From the NCBI GenBank assembly GCA_963170055.1, contig CAUJGJ010000397.1:507501-571500 (forward strand): a stretch of DNA of 64,000 nt. The letters run 5' to 3'. The translations under genes were made by a program, and so were the position numbers. A model generated the notes under the pieces. That model had not been told where the DNA came from. It did no database searches and was given only the letters and a program-made list of their open reading frames with translations. The stretch's first letter is position 1. Every line of letters starts with the position of its first letter. This document shows, piece by piece, positions 42,125 to 54,868 of the stretch. The stretch is from Halisarca cf. caerulea. Taxonomy: Eukaryota; Porifera; Demospongiae; Chondrillida; Halisarcidae.

Positions 42125-44187
42125 ATGGCGAACAATAGAAAGAGATCAGCGTCGTCAGAATCGTCAAGCAAGAGTAAACATCGCATAGGACATAATGTAG
42201 AATGAGAAAAGGATTTCCCTTGGCATGTTCCGGTTTATAACGCTGCTGGAACAACAGTAGTTGGTTTGTTGTGTTTGATTTGCAAGAGGCACAACGCTAA
42301 GCCGAAGAATGGTACCGGGATATGGTCGAAAGAGCCCTGTGCACATCTACGAGACGAGACTCACTACAGCGCCACAAAGAATCTGAAATGCACAAGGACG
42401 CTCTTCAGCGAGAATCAACAAGGTTAGCATCTGAACAAAGCGGAGGGATAAGGCAAGCTTTTGCTACACGTGTTGTGGTGCAACGAAAGGCTCTAATCAG
42501 TGCATTACATCTTATGTATTGGTTAGCTAAAGAAGAAATCGTCCACACAACAAAGTTCAACTCCCTCAAGCAGCTTGCAATTTCCCTTGGCTGTGATTAC
42601 TTGCGGAACTCAGCATTGGAAAGAATGCTCAGTACTCCAGTGAACAGACTATTGCAGAACTTCTTCATTGTCTGGCACAGGTGCTAGAGGAACAAACTGT
42701 ATCTTTCCTTCAAGTGAGCCCTTTCTTCTCACTGATGACAGATGAATCCACTGACATTGCAGTTTTGAAACAGCTTGTGGTTGTTGGGAAATGCTTGACA
42801 CCTGAAGGCGTGAAGACTTCCTTTTTGCGGATAACAGACATCCCAAATGGCACAGCTGGAACAATTGAGAGTGCAATCCTTCAGTATATTAGTAACAAAA
42901 GCCTTCAGGTTTCAAAACTCTGTGCTTTCGGGAGTGATGGAGCCTCTGTAATGACAGGTAGATCATCTGGAGTTGCGGTTCGACTGAAGCAGCATAGTCC
43001 TAAATAATAGCGGCACATTGTGTAATCCATCGACTGGCTTTGGCAGCCGCACATGTTTCTAACAATATACCCTATCTTCAGAAATTCAAATCTCTCATAC
43101 AAACTTTGTTTTATTTCTATAAAAACATTGCGGTGAGAATGGCTAGTCTTCACACAATACAAGGGATACTCGTATCCCTTGTAATATATATATATATAAT
43201 GACCCCCAAATCAACTGCAAGCAAGCTAAAGATGTCCGGTGGCTATCCCATGACAATGCAGTCAAAACTCTGGTGCGAGCCCTTCCATCAGTTTTGATCA
43301 GCCTGGACAGGGAATCGTTAGAGAATAGTGAACCTACTGCTCATGGCCTGCTAAAATTTATGAAGAGTTACAAATTTGTAGCTACACTGTATCTATTATC
43401 TGACATCCTCCCCCACTTGAGCCGTCTCTCAAAGATATTCCAAAAGGAAGACATAGACCTGTCCCTCATACAGCCATGCTTACAATCCACAGTAGAAGCT
43501 ATCTCTCAATACAAGCACACACCGGGACCCAATCTTAGCAAAGTGGATGAGGTGTTATCTGGAGATCTTAAGGATTTTGAAATCGAAGCACCTGTCACCC
43601 AAAAGGCTTCTTTTAAGGAAGAAATTCAAGATAAGTATATTGATGCTATTGTTGCGCAGATAGAAGGTCACTTCCCATCCATTGAGTTATTGGGAGCATT
43701 CAGAATTTCCAATCCACAAGAAATTCAGCCTAATATCAGTGATCAAGAAATGGCTATGTATGGTTGCAAGGAAATAAAGGTTTTGGCTGCTGCATATGGT
43801 GAGGGAGATGGTGCCATTGTTGATGCAGAAGAGCTACTTGGCGAGTGGGAGGGATTTAGGAGACTGCTCAAAGTGAAGTATTCATCAAAGTCTGCACGAG
43901 AATTATTCAAAGTTATTCTGAATGATGAATCATTGAAAGAGCTTTACCCTCAGAAGATGAAACTGGTAGCTATTGCAGCACTTATACCAATGAGTACAGC
44001 TGAGTGTGAGCGGGTTTTCTCTACTATGAATTGTATTAAAACTGAGCTGAGAAACAGACTCAAGTCAAACACTCTTGACTGCCAGATCAGGTTAAGTTTT
44101 AATGGTCCACCTGCTGATTTGTTTGATTTTGAGCGTGCTGCAGACATATGGGGAGCAATGCGTAATAGAAGATTGACTATCATTTGA
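42125..44187 (+). pseudogene. hAT transposase pseudogene (ZNF862/KIAA1586-like)
   Basis: ATG 42125 opens MANNRKRSASSESSSKSK and hits TGA after 26 codons. A Cys pair (LLCLICKRH) and DSLQRHKESEMH form a TTF-type finger spread over shifted frames. Then come SGGIRQAFATRVV and FFSLMTDESTDIAVLKQLVV (first catalytic Asp), FGSDGASVMTGRSSGVA (second Asp) and a stop at 43005-43007. After a palindromic insertion (43159-43182), the C-terminal half is open from 43273 to 44187 and ends with the hAT dimerisation motif (IPMSTAECERVFSTMNCIKTEL). At least three breaks make it non-functional. Element ends were not found. Confidence 0.8.
43159..43182. repeat. 24-bp palindrome inside hAT pseudogene
   Basis: Arms acaagggata and tatcccttgt with a ctcg loop, followed by an AT run. 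It coincides with a break in the transposase frame, so it may mark a small palindromic insertion. Confidence 0.75.
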
Positions 44188-44599
44188 TACAGTCATGTTT
44201 TACTGCAGTAGTTACTAGTATACATTTTTCAGTATTATGGACGGATTGTATGTAACATGAATCCATTGATATTTCAAAGATTAATGGTAGTTCCTTTTTA
44301 TCTCAATAGAATGACTTGAAATTCAGTTCAGTTAAGTATATATTTACTGCGGCGCCATGCTATTGCATATACATTTACGAGTGATGCCCCCACACTGTGA
44401 ATTTTTTCTAGCTAGAACACTGCAAATGTCACCTATTATCCCACCAAGTGTCAATGTGAGACCAACCATATTTCCTATTGTACCATGCATATACAATATG
44501 CTGGGAAAACAATACGTTTCAAGAAACAGTACTTTGAGGCTCCATTTATATGGTGTGTGTGTGTGTGTGTGTGTGTGTGCTATGTTGCATACACATGTG

Positions 44600-45834
44600 C
44601 AGTGTTTTAGCCAAAGCATCATAGGAGGACGGGATGTCCCTCCCATAAAATTAATGCACCCTCCTTTAGAAGCTGCTGGCCCTCCTTTGAAAGCTGTGTG
44701 CCCTCCTATTCGACCCTTTATAAACCGACGACCACAAGCATTTGTGGCGCATACTTGAGACACCCCTAAAATACTGTGAGTTTGTACTTGCAAATGAATC
44801 ACGCGAGTTTGGTATCAATCGATAGCAAATGTCATTGTAAATGCAAGGGTATATTTTGTATGTCCACACTACGTATTATAGCAATACAAAAGTGGCCATT
44901 ATATATCCAAAAATGCATGTGTTAGCGACAAACTCAAGAATATGGAGAGTTCGCAATAATTATACAACAAAAATGGCGTCGATTTCTCAAAGACGTATAA
45001 GTGCAGTTTAAAGCTCTTCTTTTGTTGCCTTACTTCACCGTATGCCAAATACGAAAACATGACATGTTGCTGAAAGGTATGAGGTTGCTGAAGTACCAAT
45101 TACGTTAATATTTAAAGGCACTTTCACCTTAACTGCCGCACAAAGACATGGTAGGTTGAACTGGTCAAGTTAGTGCCTTTTCTCAAGCTTTAGTGTGGTG
45201 AGAGCAACTTCAAAGCCTTTCAGAGAAAAATTCAGCCCTGTAGTTAGTATTGTGAATGTGTGCACACAGAATCTGAGCACGTTGGAAGGAACTTAGCGGT
45301 TGTGATAGGGTTCGTATTGTGCAACAATTATATGATACATGACAGTACGCAAAGGGGATTTCTTCACTAAGAGAGGACTAGACAGTACTACAACAGCTTT
45401 TCACGAAGAAACAGGCGAATATTACATCTGTTGAAGGTTCTTTTACTGAATAAACTTTTATGCCACAAACATGGTCATCAGTAGATAAGGAGTTAGCAGT
45501 AACAGAAAAATGCAGTAGTTAAAAGGTTAAACTATGCACCCTTGTTAGAATCAGGGCAGTGAGCTTGGGTAAGGGGAAGGTACAAGGTCATAAGTGCCAG
45601 GACATTTGATTGGGTGTCAATTAGTAATTGTTTACCCTTGCTTAGAAGACTAGTAAGCTCAGCAAAAGTAGCTACAGAGCTTCGCCATAGCTATATACAA
45701 TGCACATCTGTATTCCGCATTGAGAGCTTCACCATAGCTATATACAATGCACATCCCTATTCCACATTGATCCACTTACATGATAGACTGTAGCCCTCCC
45801 CACCCCCCATTTTTGGCTGCTGGCTGAAACACTC
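44600..45834. mobile_element. hAT-type non-autonomous element, 1235 bp
   Basis: The left end is cagtgttttagccaaagc. The right end reverse-complements to gagtgtttcagccagcagcc. Both are flanked by atgtg (44595-44599 and 45835-45839), a 5-bp TSD like the hAT at 20652. No ORF. The terminal base differs between ends, so the call is moderate. Confidence 0.55.
45676..45769. repeat. 47-bp direct duplication
   Basis: Two copies of a unit starting agagcttcgccatagctata at 45676 and 45723, with about five differences. Inside the hAT-type MITE. Confidence 0.85.
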
Positions 45835-46030
45835 ATGTGATGACAGAGTATTGACAGATTGGCCTACACCTAATATGGCCAACAACAAGATGAATCGGCC
45901 ATAGTTTGCACAAGTTTCGTTTAGCAATGGTTTGAAATTTATGCGGCAACAGTAAAGCTTTGCTTTGCTGCAACATAAACAAACCTATATATCCATGTGG
46001 TATGTGTAATTGCTTGCGTACATGTGTTTT

Positions 46031-46033
46031 GTA

Positions 46034-46086
<53 letters not shown>

Positions 46087-46092
46087 ATGTGT

Positions 46093-46160
<68 letters not shown>
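46031..46160. repeat. TG microsatellite
   Basis: About 60 TG units with a few A and C substitutions. Cys/Val and His/Thr ORFs over it are artefacts. Confidence 0.95.
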
Positions 46161-46162
<2 letters not shown>

Positions 46163-48457
46163 CTATCTGTGTGTGTGTACATGCATAATAATACAGCTTT
46201 GAAGCAATTATGAACACTACAGTCACACTCCATGTAGCAACTATACACTTGAGACAAGGGTTCCACCTATGTGACAAACTATGTATAGAAGACAAAGGTG
46301 GCCTAAGACCAAATTTTGGCCTATACAACAATTGTCACAGAAGCAAGCTTAGTCTTGATATGTAAATTACACTCAAATCACTGAATTCACAGAGTACAAT
46401 TCACTTGAGGTAAGGGTTGCACCTACCATTTCAACCAGGAGTTAAGGCAGCCAAAGGCCGCTTTCTCTCCTAGTGCAGAAAATGGCTGCAAATAATGACA
46501 AAAAGTTATGGCATTTTCGTGACAGCCATTTACCCGTTATAGGGAGGCCGGATATAAAGACCCTCTGTAAGTGAAGGAAAGGGTCTGGCTTTGCTATTTA
46601 GCTGAAAAGGGAGTGCCAATGAAGAAGGCCTATTGGCTAGTACATATATTTGGAATTCACGAGTCACTTTGGGGAAATGAAGAAATACAACATATTCTGA
46701 TCAAAGAGCTGATCAGACACCCACATACAATCAACTGGTCCTCCCACACCCACACATAATCAACTTGTAGTGCTAGGCTGCTCACACACAATTAATTGGC
46801 CCTCCCACACCCATACATAATGAACTTGTCAAAGATGTCTGTCCAGACACAAGCATGCCCTGGAGGGGTCCACTCCTACACAATTAGAAAGTGAAGGAAA
46901 TTGTAGGTATATATACATCCATATGCACATATAGCAAAACTATACACCATCCACACACAATCAATTGTGAACACAACCTGCCCCATGCAATTAAATATTG
47001 AAGGAAACTCATACAGTATATGTATAGGGCAGGTGAAGATTTTGCTACTAAGAGTTCGGAGATATCTAAAGACATGGCTATGTATGTTCCTCAATACAAA
47101 AGATTCAAGTCGAATGCTTGCCCACCCGAGGCTTACCATGAAAAAATCAAGACAGCTGGCAGTGAAATACTGCCCTGGAAATTACATTCATCAGAAGAAG
47201 CAATTACATTAATTGAAACACTCACATATTATGCTAACACCTCCCCAGACTTCGTATTTCTGGCCCTCGTAGCTGCCACTGCAACAACCATGGGCCAAGG
47301 AGCAAGTGTCAAGTGTTTGGACTATGAAGAACCTGTCGACATATTCATTATGTGCATTGGATATCCAGGGTCAGGGAAGACACAGGCACTAAAATTAGCA
47401 GTAGAAACTCACATTAATAGCATCCTGGGCTCATGGAACAGAGGAGTCCTTCTAGATGATTTCACTAGGGAAGGCCTTTGAAAGCTCCTTCAGGCAAAGG
47501 ATGGTAGAGTGTTGATCACTTCAGACGAGATAGCAGGCTTTTTCAATACCCTGGACAATGGCTCAGGGGCTGACAGATACCTCTTGTGCAGGTTATTCGA
47601 CTGTTCTTCATGGACAAAGACAACTGGTAAGGATTTCTACTGTACAGACTGCAGTCCTCGTTTGTTATTTGTACATGCCCATACACAGTATAATGCAAGT
47701 GCAAAACTACAACATTCCATACATATACATAGGGCAGGGCAACAGTCTACGTCGAGAGGAAGTGGCTCACACACACTGCACAATATTTGGCTTCATACAA
47801 CCAGGCACCCTTTTTACAAAAGTACTCCCAGCTCTGCTTACGGAAGATGATGGCCTGTATGACAGATTCCTCATATGCTGTCCAAAGACAACACGACTGA
47901 AAAGTGACACCCTCCAAACCTGGCAACAGAAAAAACAGCAGCTACCAATTAAAGAGATCAAACCTATTCTGCAGGAGATAAATGATGCGCATGATTGCCA
48001 AGGGCCACGGACATACACTATGTCTGAAGAAGCAGAACAGCTCTACAAACTGTTCTATGATAACAGTGTGGAAGTCATAAACAATGCTTGGGAAGTTGGT
48101 GGCTCAGAGGAGGTCGGTCACGGCGACGTCATTATTGTTGTGACGTCATGGAGTCATCGCTCGAGCGTTAAATGGCGGAACGCTACGTGGGTGATGTATC
48201 TCTTTTGGAATAGCAGTACTTTCGCTGTATTGTACTTTCAGTAGGAGAGCGTTATTATTACTGTATTCCCAGTTTCCCTTTGATATCAGTGCCATTACTT
48301 AACTGTGTGGTGCAGGTCTTCACCAAGAATGAATTGGCGACGGTAGTGTTTCTTTCGGGCTGAAATTGACCAAGAAGACAACGTAAAATGCGGGGATTCC
48401 ATCATTATAGTAGCCTTTCATCTTCTGGACTATTCAGAGTATCAGCGTGCCACTGCT

Positions 48458-48982
48458 ATGCCAACAATAACGGCGCTATTTCAAGATGCCGTACTCGTTA
48501 TCTGGGAATGGGACACAATCGCTATAAAGCAAGAAAGCTGTAGTGGAGATTCGAGTGAATCTGGTGCTAGTAGATTAAGCAGTGAGGCAGATGTTTTTAA
48601 CGGACAACACACTCTCAAGTTTAAGTGTATAGGAGTTACTAAAGAGACTATATATCAAGATATTTTAAGGGATTGCAAGAGAGAGCTCAGCAATGGAAGG
48701 GTAGTTCTAACGAGGTTGCACGTAGAGCAATTGGAAGAAGGTTGTGCTGTAGCAGTGGAGCTTTATCACAAGGAATCATGGTGCAGAGTTGGTTACATAG
48801 TGGAAGAACTGAAGAGTGAAGTGAAGCAAGTAATGGACAACGGTAGTTTAGTATCAGTGAAACTTTCTAGCATACGTTATGTAACATATTGGAGATCAGG
48901 GTTAGGTTATTACGCTAGTATTGAGATAACCAAGGTAGGTTCATGGTCTCGGCTTGCACAGTGTAAACGCAGCTCTTTTTAG
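48458..48982 (+). CDS. HIRAN-like small protein of the 9-bp-TSD transposon (174 aa)
   Basis: ATG 48458 to TAG, intact. Residues 1-50 are an acidic/Ser-rich leader. Residues about 50-165 read FKCIGVTKETIYQDIL, GRVVLTRLHVEQLEEG, CAVAVELY, CRVGYIVEELK and YYASIEITKVGSW. This matches the HIRAN layout (initial strand with G-V, a G-x-V/L turn, an A-V-A-V strand, a V-G-Y-I strand followed by a helix). HIRAN domains recognise DNA ends in HLTF-type proteins; the role here is unknown. It is the only plus-strand gene of the element and ends 79 bp from the transposase stop. There is no Ulp1 domain, unlike the TA-TSD family. Confidence 0.65.
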   Translation: MPTITALFQDAVLVIWEWDTIAIKQESCSGDSSESGASRLSSEADVFNGQHTLKFKCIGVTKETIYQDILRDCKRELSNGRVVLTRLHVEQLEEGCAVAVELYHKESWCRVGYIVEELKSEVKQVMDNGSLVSVKLSSIRYVTYWRSGLGYYASIEITKVGSWSRLAQCKRSSF

Positions 48983-49060
48983 TTCATGTATATGCTGTAG
49001 AACATGGCATTGTACATGGAAGTTGTAATGAATGATCACGGATGTTAACTTGAATTAATT

Positions 49061-52000
49061 TCATGTACTATATGAATGGTCAGTAATGTGAATGTCAGAA
49101 CATGACAATGGTGGTAAGTCCACAGGTTTATTATGAAACTTTACACGCGTTGACATTTCCTTGTTGATAGGAATATCTGCACGTCCAGAAACAAATGCTA
49201 GACGTTCTCTCTTGCTCGCCCTTTTTGTCTTGCAATTGCAGCTACCCTTCTCGCCAAAATCTGGTCGATAACCTTCATAAAATCTGTCATGATTCGCCGT
49301 AAAATAATAGTAGGCTAAATCAGGATCCAATCTCTTATGATATTCAATACTTATTTTCCTCCATTGCTGTTGTACTTTCTTTGTAATGAAATCTTTCCCT
49401 AATTTATCTCTCAGGCATGAAAAAAAACATTCCACATCATCTGTTGTAGATGCTCTAGGGTGCTCTGGCTGATGCTTTATTCTTGAATTTTCAACATGTT
49501 TGAGTAATATGCTTGTTGATGTAACTAACAGCCCATAAAGGGTCTCCTTAGTCTGTCCATGTATATTCCTCAGGGGTCTTCAAAATTAAGAATGGGGGAT
49601 AAATAACAATCATGCAGACTGTGTCAACTAAAACTATAAAGTAATGTATAAGACAATTACTGGTTCACTTCTAGTAAGCTTAAATCTTGTTGCTGTGCAT
49701 ACCATGGTATAACTCCCTTTAGAAAATGGTCCACTAGATTTCTATGATACTGTAGGCGTGCATCCTCACTCAGGCCCCTTTCATCACAAGCCCTTCTCCA
49801 ATTGTTAATAATGGGGATAAATTCTTCTTCAACTTGATAATTGTTCTTCTTCATGAATGCAGCAACCTCTGAGCTAAACAAATTTTCAGCATCTCTTACT
49901 GATTGCTTTCTTACTCCTGTCAGAGCAGCATATGATAGCCCTGTTTCATCATCTTTAAGTGCCTCCACAAAATGGCAAAGATCTATGTTCGCATGATGTC
50001 CTTTCCGGATACCTTGTGCAACTCTCTGCATGCAGGATATATAATGACATGTCACATGCAGGTTTTGTAAACTTAAAATAATTCTACTACATACACTATA
50101 TCTGACCTTCAACAGGTGTCCACAGTCTTCCCTCTCATGGAATGATTTTTCTGTACAGGGGTGCCTTTCTGGAACATATACGTAGGTATCAAAAGGGATC
50201 CCCTCCTTGGCAAATTTTCGTATCGTGTAAGTGTATTCCTTTTGAGCTAATATCGATCTTAGCTTATCTTCTCTTGTCTCATCTTTACCTATCATGCATG
50301 GCAATAGGAAAAATACCCGGCATAATATCTAGCTGCATGGTATGCGTCATTCAATCTTCGCATGCATGCAATTGTTCCAGTGATGATGCATACCTTCTAT
50401 CCAGGTGTACACTGTATATCCCCTTGGAACAGTTTCTCCTCGCAGCTGGTCAATGACATCATTAATACTATTTTCTTGTAGCCCTTTATTCACAGCTTCA
50501 AGGAAAGTACTGTCCAGATAATCAGTGGGGTACTTAGCAATATACAAGCCATCTGTATATATGAGTTATACATGCATGCATAATTATATGGCAGCTAGTG
50601 CAATTGTGCATGTATTGAAATGGATGTACTAACTTTCAACCTCAGACGTTATGTGATCCAAAAGGGCTTTCGATTTCTTTTTCAAGTACTTATTCTTTAT
50701 GGTATTCCTGATTTGAAAAATTGTAAGTGGTCGTGTTCGTCCATATTGCCGTAAGCTGCCAAACTCACCATCAGTCACAAATCCTAAACAACCAATTTTA
50801 TAACAGACCATGCATGCCCGCATGCAATGCCATGACGTGTGCGTGTGCACTAACCTGCTACATCCATACCCCTTATGTGCATTTCGTTGACAATGCAGTC
50901 TACTAGTTGTCTCAATGTACTATGTGGTATCCCTTTAACTGGCAGACATTGTATTGGTATAGCATATGGTTTCTGTTGTCTTTCTTCTGGACTGATCATA
51001 AATACAAAGATGTGTGTGGCAGCGACTCTCTGATGTCGAACTATGTCACGAAAGAAATCCTTTAGTTGATCTGATAAAGTCATCAGCAATATTGCATCTT
51101 GTTCACATATACTTGTATTCAACCTTCTTCTTAAATCCTGGGCTATAGAATTAAGGTGACTAAGCTCTGAAAGGGAACCAGTAAGTGCAAGTATCGCTTT
51201 CTGACTGTCTCCTTTGCTTTTCTTCTCTTGCAACTGTTTTCCAGTTTTTAGGATTTCTACAATCAATTTTAGTCAGTGCAAAGCCAATAATAATAATAAT
51301 AATTATAATAATAATAATAGCATATTAACTTTTTAATAATAGTCTGATGTGCATTATAGTAATAATAGCAATAACTATATATATATATATGTAATACCTG
51401 CATTTATGAATTCGACTTCATCATTTAAGTATGACAGTATTCTTTGTGCAGACTGTATGCTAGATGGTGTAAGACATGGTGTTGAGCCACTTCTTATCTT
51501 CTCAATCAATGCCACTTTCTCCATATATTTGCTATGCTGGTCATCCAATGCACCATCATTCAGGTCTACATCCCCTGCCCAGTGGTGTTCCACATGGGAT
51601 TCAAACAGCCCTTTGACCACATCACACCCATCCGCCTTTATCCACCATGTTGTGTTAGGGTGTGCTAAATGAGATTCTTCAAGGTTCATAACCTGCATGC
51701 ATGCATGTATGTATATACATGAACAGTGCACTATATATACATGGAATATATATATAATTATATATATAATATATATATATATATAATATTATTAGCACTT
51801 GCTCTATACATATACTTGTATGCTTGAATTTGTTGTAAATCCTTCATTAGCAATAGATCTCCTTATAGTGCACTCGCTCACTGCTGGGATGTTCACGAAT
51901 GCCTATAATTTGTACATATAAAATGTAATGAGGGACGTCAGGGTAATATAGTATCCAATCAATAAACATCTGCCACATGCCCTTCGCTACATACATGAAA

Positions 52001-53175
52001 AGATTAAATTGATAATCATTATTAGTACGTACATTCTGTGTTTCCATTGTCAATGACGCCATTGTACCACTGCTTTGTCCTGTAGGCACACACATCCACT
52101 TTGGACCACCATGCATTCGCAGCCACTTGGTTCCAAACAGAGTAAACATGGAAACTTGCCAGTCTAGGTAATCTTGTGGGCATGTAGGTATCTGCACATG
52201 TATATGCATAATATTTCCATGTGATTCAAATAATAAAAATTCTTCAAGTTAATATAATTTACCCTCACTGCATTCTTAGTATCCGAAGCATAAAATGAGA
52301 GTATGTACTCCAATAAACCCATGGGCATCCTTTTCACTGGCAAAAGGGAGTCACTATTGTCGTGCCGCATTGTTCCGATAACTTTTACCATGTCAGTTAT
52401 TACATCTCTTCGTTTATGCACCATCAAATGATTCCTGCTTGACAATACCAATGCTAAAAAATTGTCAGGTATAGAAATACCATGATAGTTGTAGGCATGC
52501 AGCTCGAACTGCTGACTGATTGCTTGTAGCTGCTCTATTTGTAGGTCTTTGTCTTTCTTACTGGCTATGATATGTACCTCAAGAAAAGGGCTAATGGACA
52601 CATCTGTCTGGCTCTCAGAAGTGGTGACTGAAGCCGCATCAAAGGCCAACTGTCTATGACAGCTGCTTCGACTTCTCTGAAGTGATCTCATAGCATCTCT
52701 TGGGGATTTGCACTTCTTCATTTGTCTCATATAAGCCATCTTACATGCCAGCCCTATACATATAATTACGAACGATGCCTTATAATTCGGGCCAGAACAC
52801 GGTTATGATCGACATAATAATAGAATCATGTGATTGTCTTACGGTAATACCTGTGTGCTTTTCTCCAGGACCTGCTTTATGTCGAACATAATCGCCACAT
52901 TCTTCCCAAATTTCATCTGATATTTTCGCTCTCCACAGGTTTCTATCTATTACGAATTCTAGCACAGAAAGCAGTTCCAAGTTTGTCCATTTGCGATCGA
53001 TCGTGGATGACTCAGATTCGACATTCGCGCTAATCTGCAGTTCGTAGTCCTGCTGTAGTGCTTCAGAATCCAAATCTGAGTGTTTCGACTGCTTAGTCTT
53101 AGGCGTGTAGCCCGAAGGGGACCAACAGACTCTTGTTTGACTTCTAGCTATTGAGTCGTCACGCTGCTGGGCCAT
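49061..53175 (-). CDS. Unclassified multi-exon transposase-like gene (about 9-10 exons)
   Basis: The start is ATG 53175 (MAQQRDDSIARS) with a Myb/SANT-like domain in exon 1 (RKWTNLELLSVLEFVIDRN), donor at 52850. Later exons: about 52755-52262 (GLACKMAYMRQMKK, LALVLSSRNHL); about 52195-51900; about 51693-51400 (TWWIKADGCDVVKGLFESHV, WAGDVDLNDGALD); 51266-50852 (THIFVFMISPEERQQKPYAI, MHIRGMDVAG); about 50785-50635 (FVTDGEFGSLRQYGRTRPL); about 50565-50395; 50304-50110 (HEREDCGHLLK); about 50026-49660 (TGLSYAALTGVRKQSVRDAE); about 49580-49061 (HPRASTTDDVECFFSCLRDKL, RLDPDLAYYYFTANHDRFYEG). Conserved Asp in KADGCD, VTDGEF and TDDVE are candidates for a DDE/D triad. Open exons with good splice sites suggest it may be intact. 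Exon edges are approximate. Confidence 0.65.
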
Positions 53176-53799
53176 TTGGCTCAAAACTATTCAACGCAAG
53201 CGCATTTCACAACTTTTCAAGGATATTGCGCCACTACGATGTACTTTGTGTCATAGAGATAGTGTGTGTGCGGGTATAAAGTGTCGCAAAGTTTCGCAAA
53301 GCAGTGTTAAGAAAGATCGGGTAGTCTGCCATACAAAAACTCTCAGTCACTTAATATAAATTCAATTCTTATGAATATGCAAATTAGCAAGTCACATGAC
53401 TGTGACGTCACCGTGACCGACCTCCTCTGTTGGTGGCTTGTCCCCCATATCATCTACCAAAGATGGAAGATAGGCTGCTAGGTACACAATGACATAATAT
53501 GTGCATTTCAGTTTTCAACTTTGAATAAGACTCACTAACAAACCCTATATGTATGTGTGTACACATCTTCATTCTATATTATAGACGGTGCATTACACCC
53601 AGATGATGACAGATGTACCAATACCAAAATATCCGCCAATGTCACAAAGACAGCACTCGCAATAACAAGATATTGTTCATATCAAAGGGAAGTGCTGAAG
53701 GAGGTGGGTTCAAAAATGTGTATATGTGCAACCCCTCTAATCCACACCCATCAATTAGAGACACCCCTCTATTATGGACACATGCGACTTAAACCAACT

Positions 53800-53914
53800 A
53801 ATCCACTGTACTAAGCCACAGTAGACCTTCAATCCATGAAATGAGGACACTTCAATAATGAGGACAGTCCTTCCAGATCCCAACATATCTGGAATAGACG
53901 GGTTCCACTGTATA
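53800..53914. mobile_element. Remnant of a Tigger-type MITE
   Basis: Only the right terminus is clear (gacgggttccactgta ending near 53914). The left end is not recognisable. It lies in the last intron of the DUF3987 pseudogene. Confidence 0.5.
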
Positions 53915-54431
53915 CGAAGTTATGTACGTACATATATACATACATAATAGCAGTCTGATAACTCTTATTGGTGCACTCCTCTTTTTCTAGGCACTCAATG
54001 AACATATGAAGTCACCAATTGACAATAGGCCTACAAGTACATGGTCCATTGCAGATTTAGCACAGCATACCCTACTAAGACCTGGACCCTTTGTAACTGG
54101 TCGAAAGGTTAGAAGATGGGCACTGCTCCAACAACAAACCTTTGTCGGAGAGAAACACATGGAAGCATTTGAGATGCTTGTAAAGGGTGGACTTGGTGCC
54201 ATGCAGCGCTTTTCTGAGAAGGAGACTGCATACTACAAGCCTCTTCCTGAAGAGGGCAACAAAGTGAAAATTGCCAGCATTCTGGGTGGAAAAATGACCT
54301 TTGAACAATACCGGGACAAATTTACTTACATTAATCGAGGAGATTGGTCTCTTGTACACTTCAACAAAATTCTGGAACATTCACCCGACAAGACCAAGCT
54401 CATACATGAGTACAAAATCCCCACCATGTAG

Positions 54432-54866
54432 TATGTAAAGACGTACGTGAATACTTTATATTGTGACTTGAGTAGAGTCTTCTTGTACATTATACCCTTT
54501 TCAATATTTTGGGATGTCTTGCATGGCTTATTCTTTAACAATCCACATGTAGCTGACTTTCTATTAATCCTGTGACATATGCACCATAAAATCACCTGTC
54601 TTTCGTCACAAAGACTACATTGTGCACAATTACCCAGTGCAAGACCGCCCACACACAATGAATGGCACATAATGGCCATTCATCAACTCATGGTAATACC
54701 CCACATGCATGTTCTAGAGTGTGTCCACCCACTCTCACTTTCCTGCTGCCAATACATATCTAGGGGTGGTGATACAGACAACTACATTTGTATGTAAGTA
54801 CATGCATATACATGTACGTATGTATTACAGAATTGGGAATGTTAGCATACCCAATTGAGACTGGCT

Positions 54867-54868
<2 letters not shown>
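54432..54868. other. Spacer, nothing recognised
   Basis: It ends with caattgagactggctgaca directly before the CA array. The same 19 bp occurs after the minisatellite at about 63152. Confidence 0.45.

Larger units (their letters stand above)
48105..53429. mobile_element. Two-gene DNA transposon with HIRAN-like protein, 9-bp TSD (5325 bp)
   Basis: TIRs start cagaggaggtcggtcacgg at both ends, followed by (c/t)gacgtca, about 27 bp in all. ttggtggct is duplicated at 48096-48104 and 53430-53438. Inside, a HIRAN-like gene (+, 48458-48982) converges on a multi-exon transposase-like gene (-, 53175-49061). TIR sequence and 9-bp TSD resemble Mutator-type behaviour, but the transposase is not a classic MULE. 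It interrupts the DUF3987 gene. Confidence 0.88.
46482..54431 (+). pseudogene. DUF3987-type helicase/primase-like gene, split by a 5.3-kb transposon
   Basis: A first coding block at 46482-46566 (MAANNDKKLWHFRDSH) continues after a frameshift or intron at 46567 (VKERVWLCYLAEKG). The ATPase core at about 47025-47624 has a Walker A (GYPGSGKTQ, about 47358-47385), a Walker-B-like LLDDF and ITSDEIAGFFN. An in-frame TGA lies at 47479-47481. After a donor at about 47625 the frame resumes with VYVERKWLT and, shifted, FGFIQPGTLF, DGLYDRFLICCP. It is broken at 48104 by the transposon and resumes at 53439: exons about 53585-53704 (ANVTKTALAITRY) and 53991-54431 (RPTSTWSIADLAQHTLL, EYKIPTM then TAG). DUF3987 proteins are AAA-like and often found in mobile elements; its substrate is unknown. 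Confidence 0.65.

Noticed and set aside
45939..46331. His/Thr-rich and Cys/Val-rich ORFs
   Set aside because: TG microsatellite translated in both strands.
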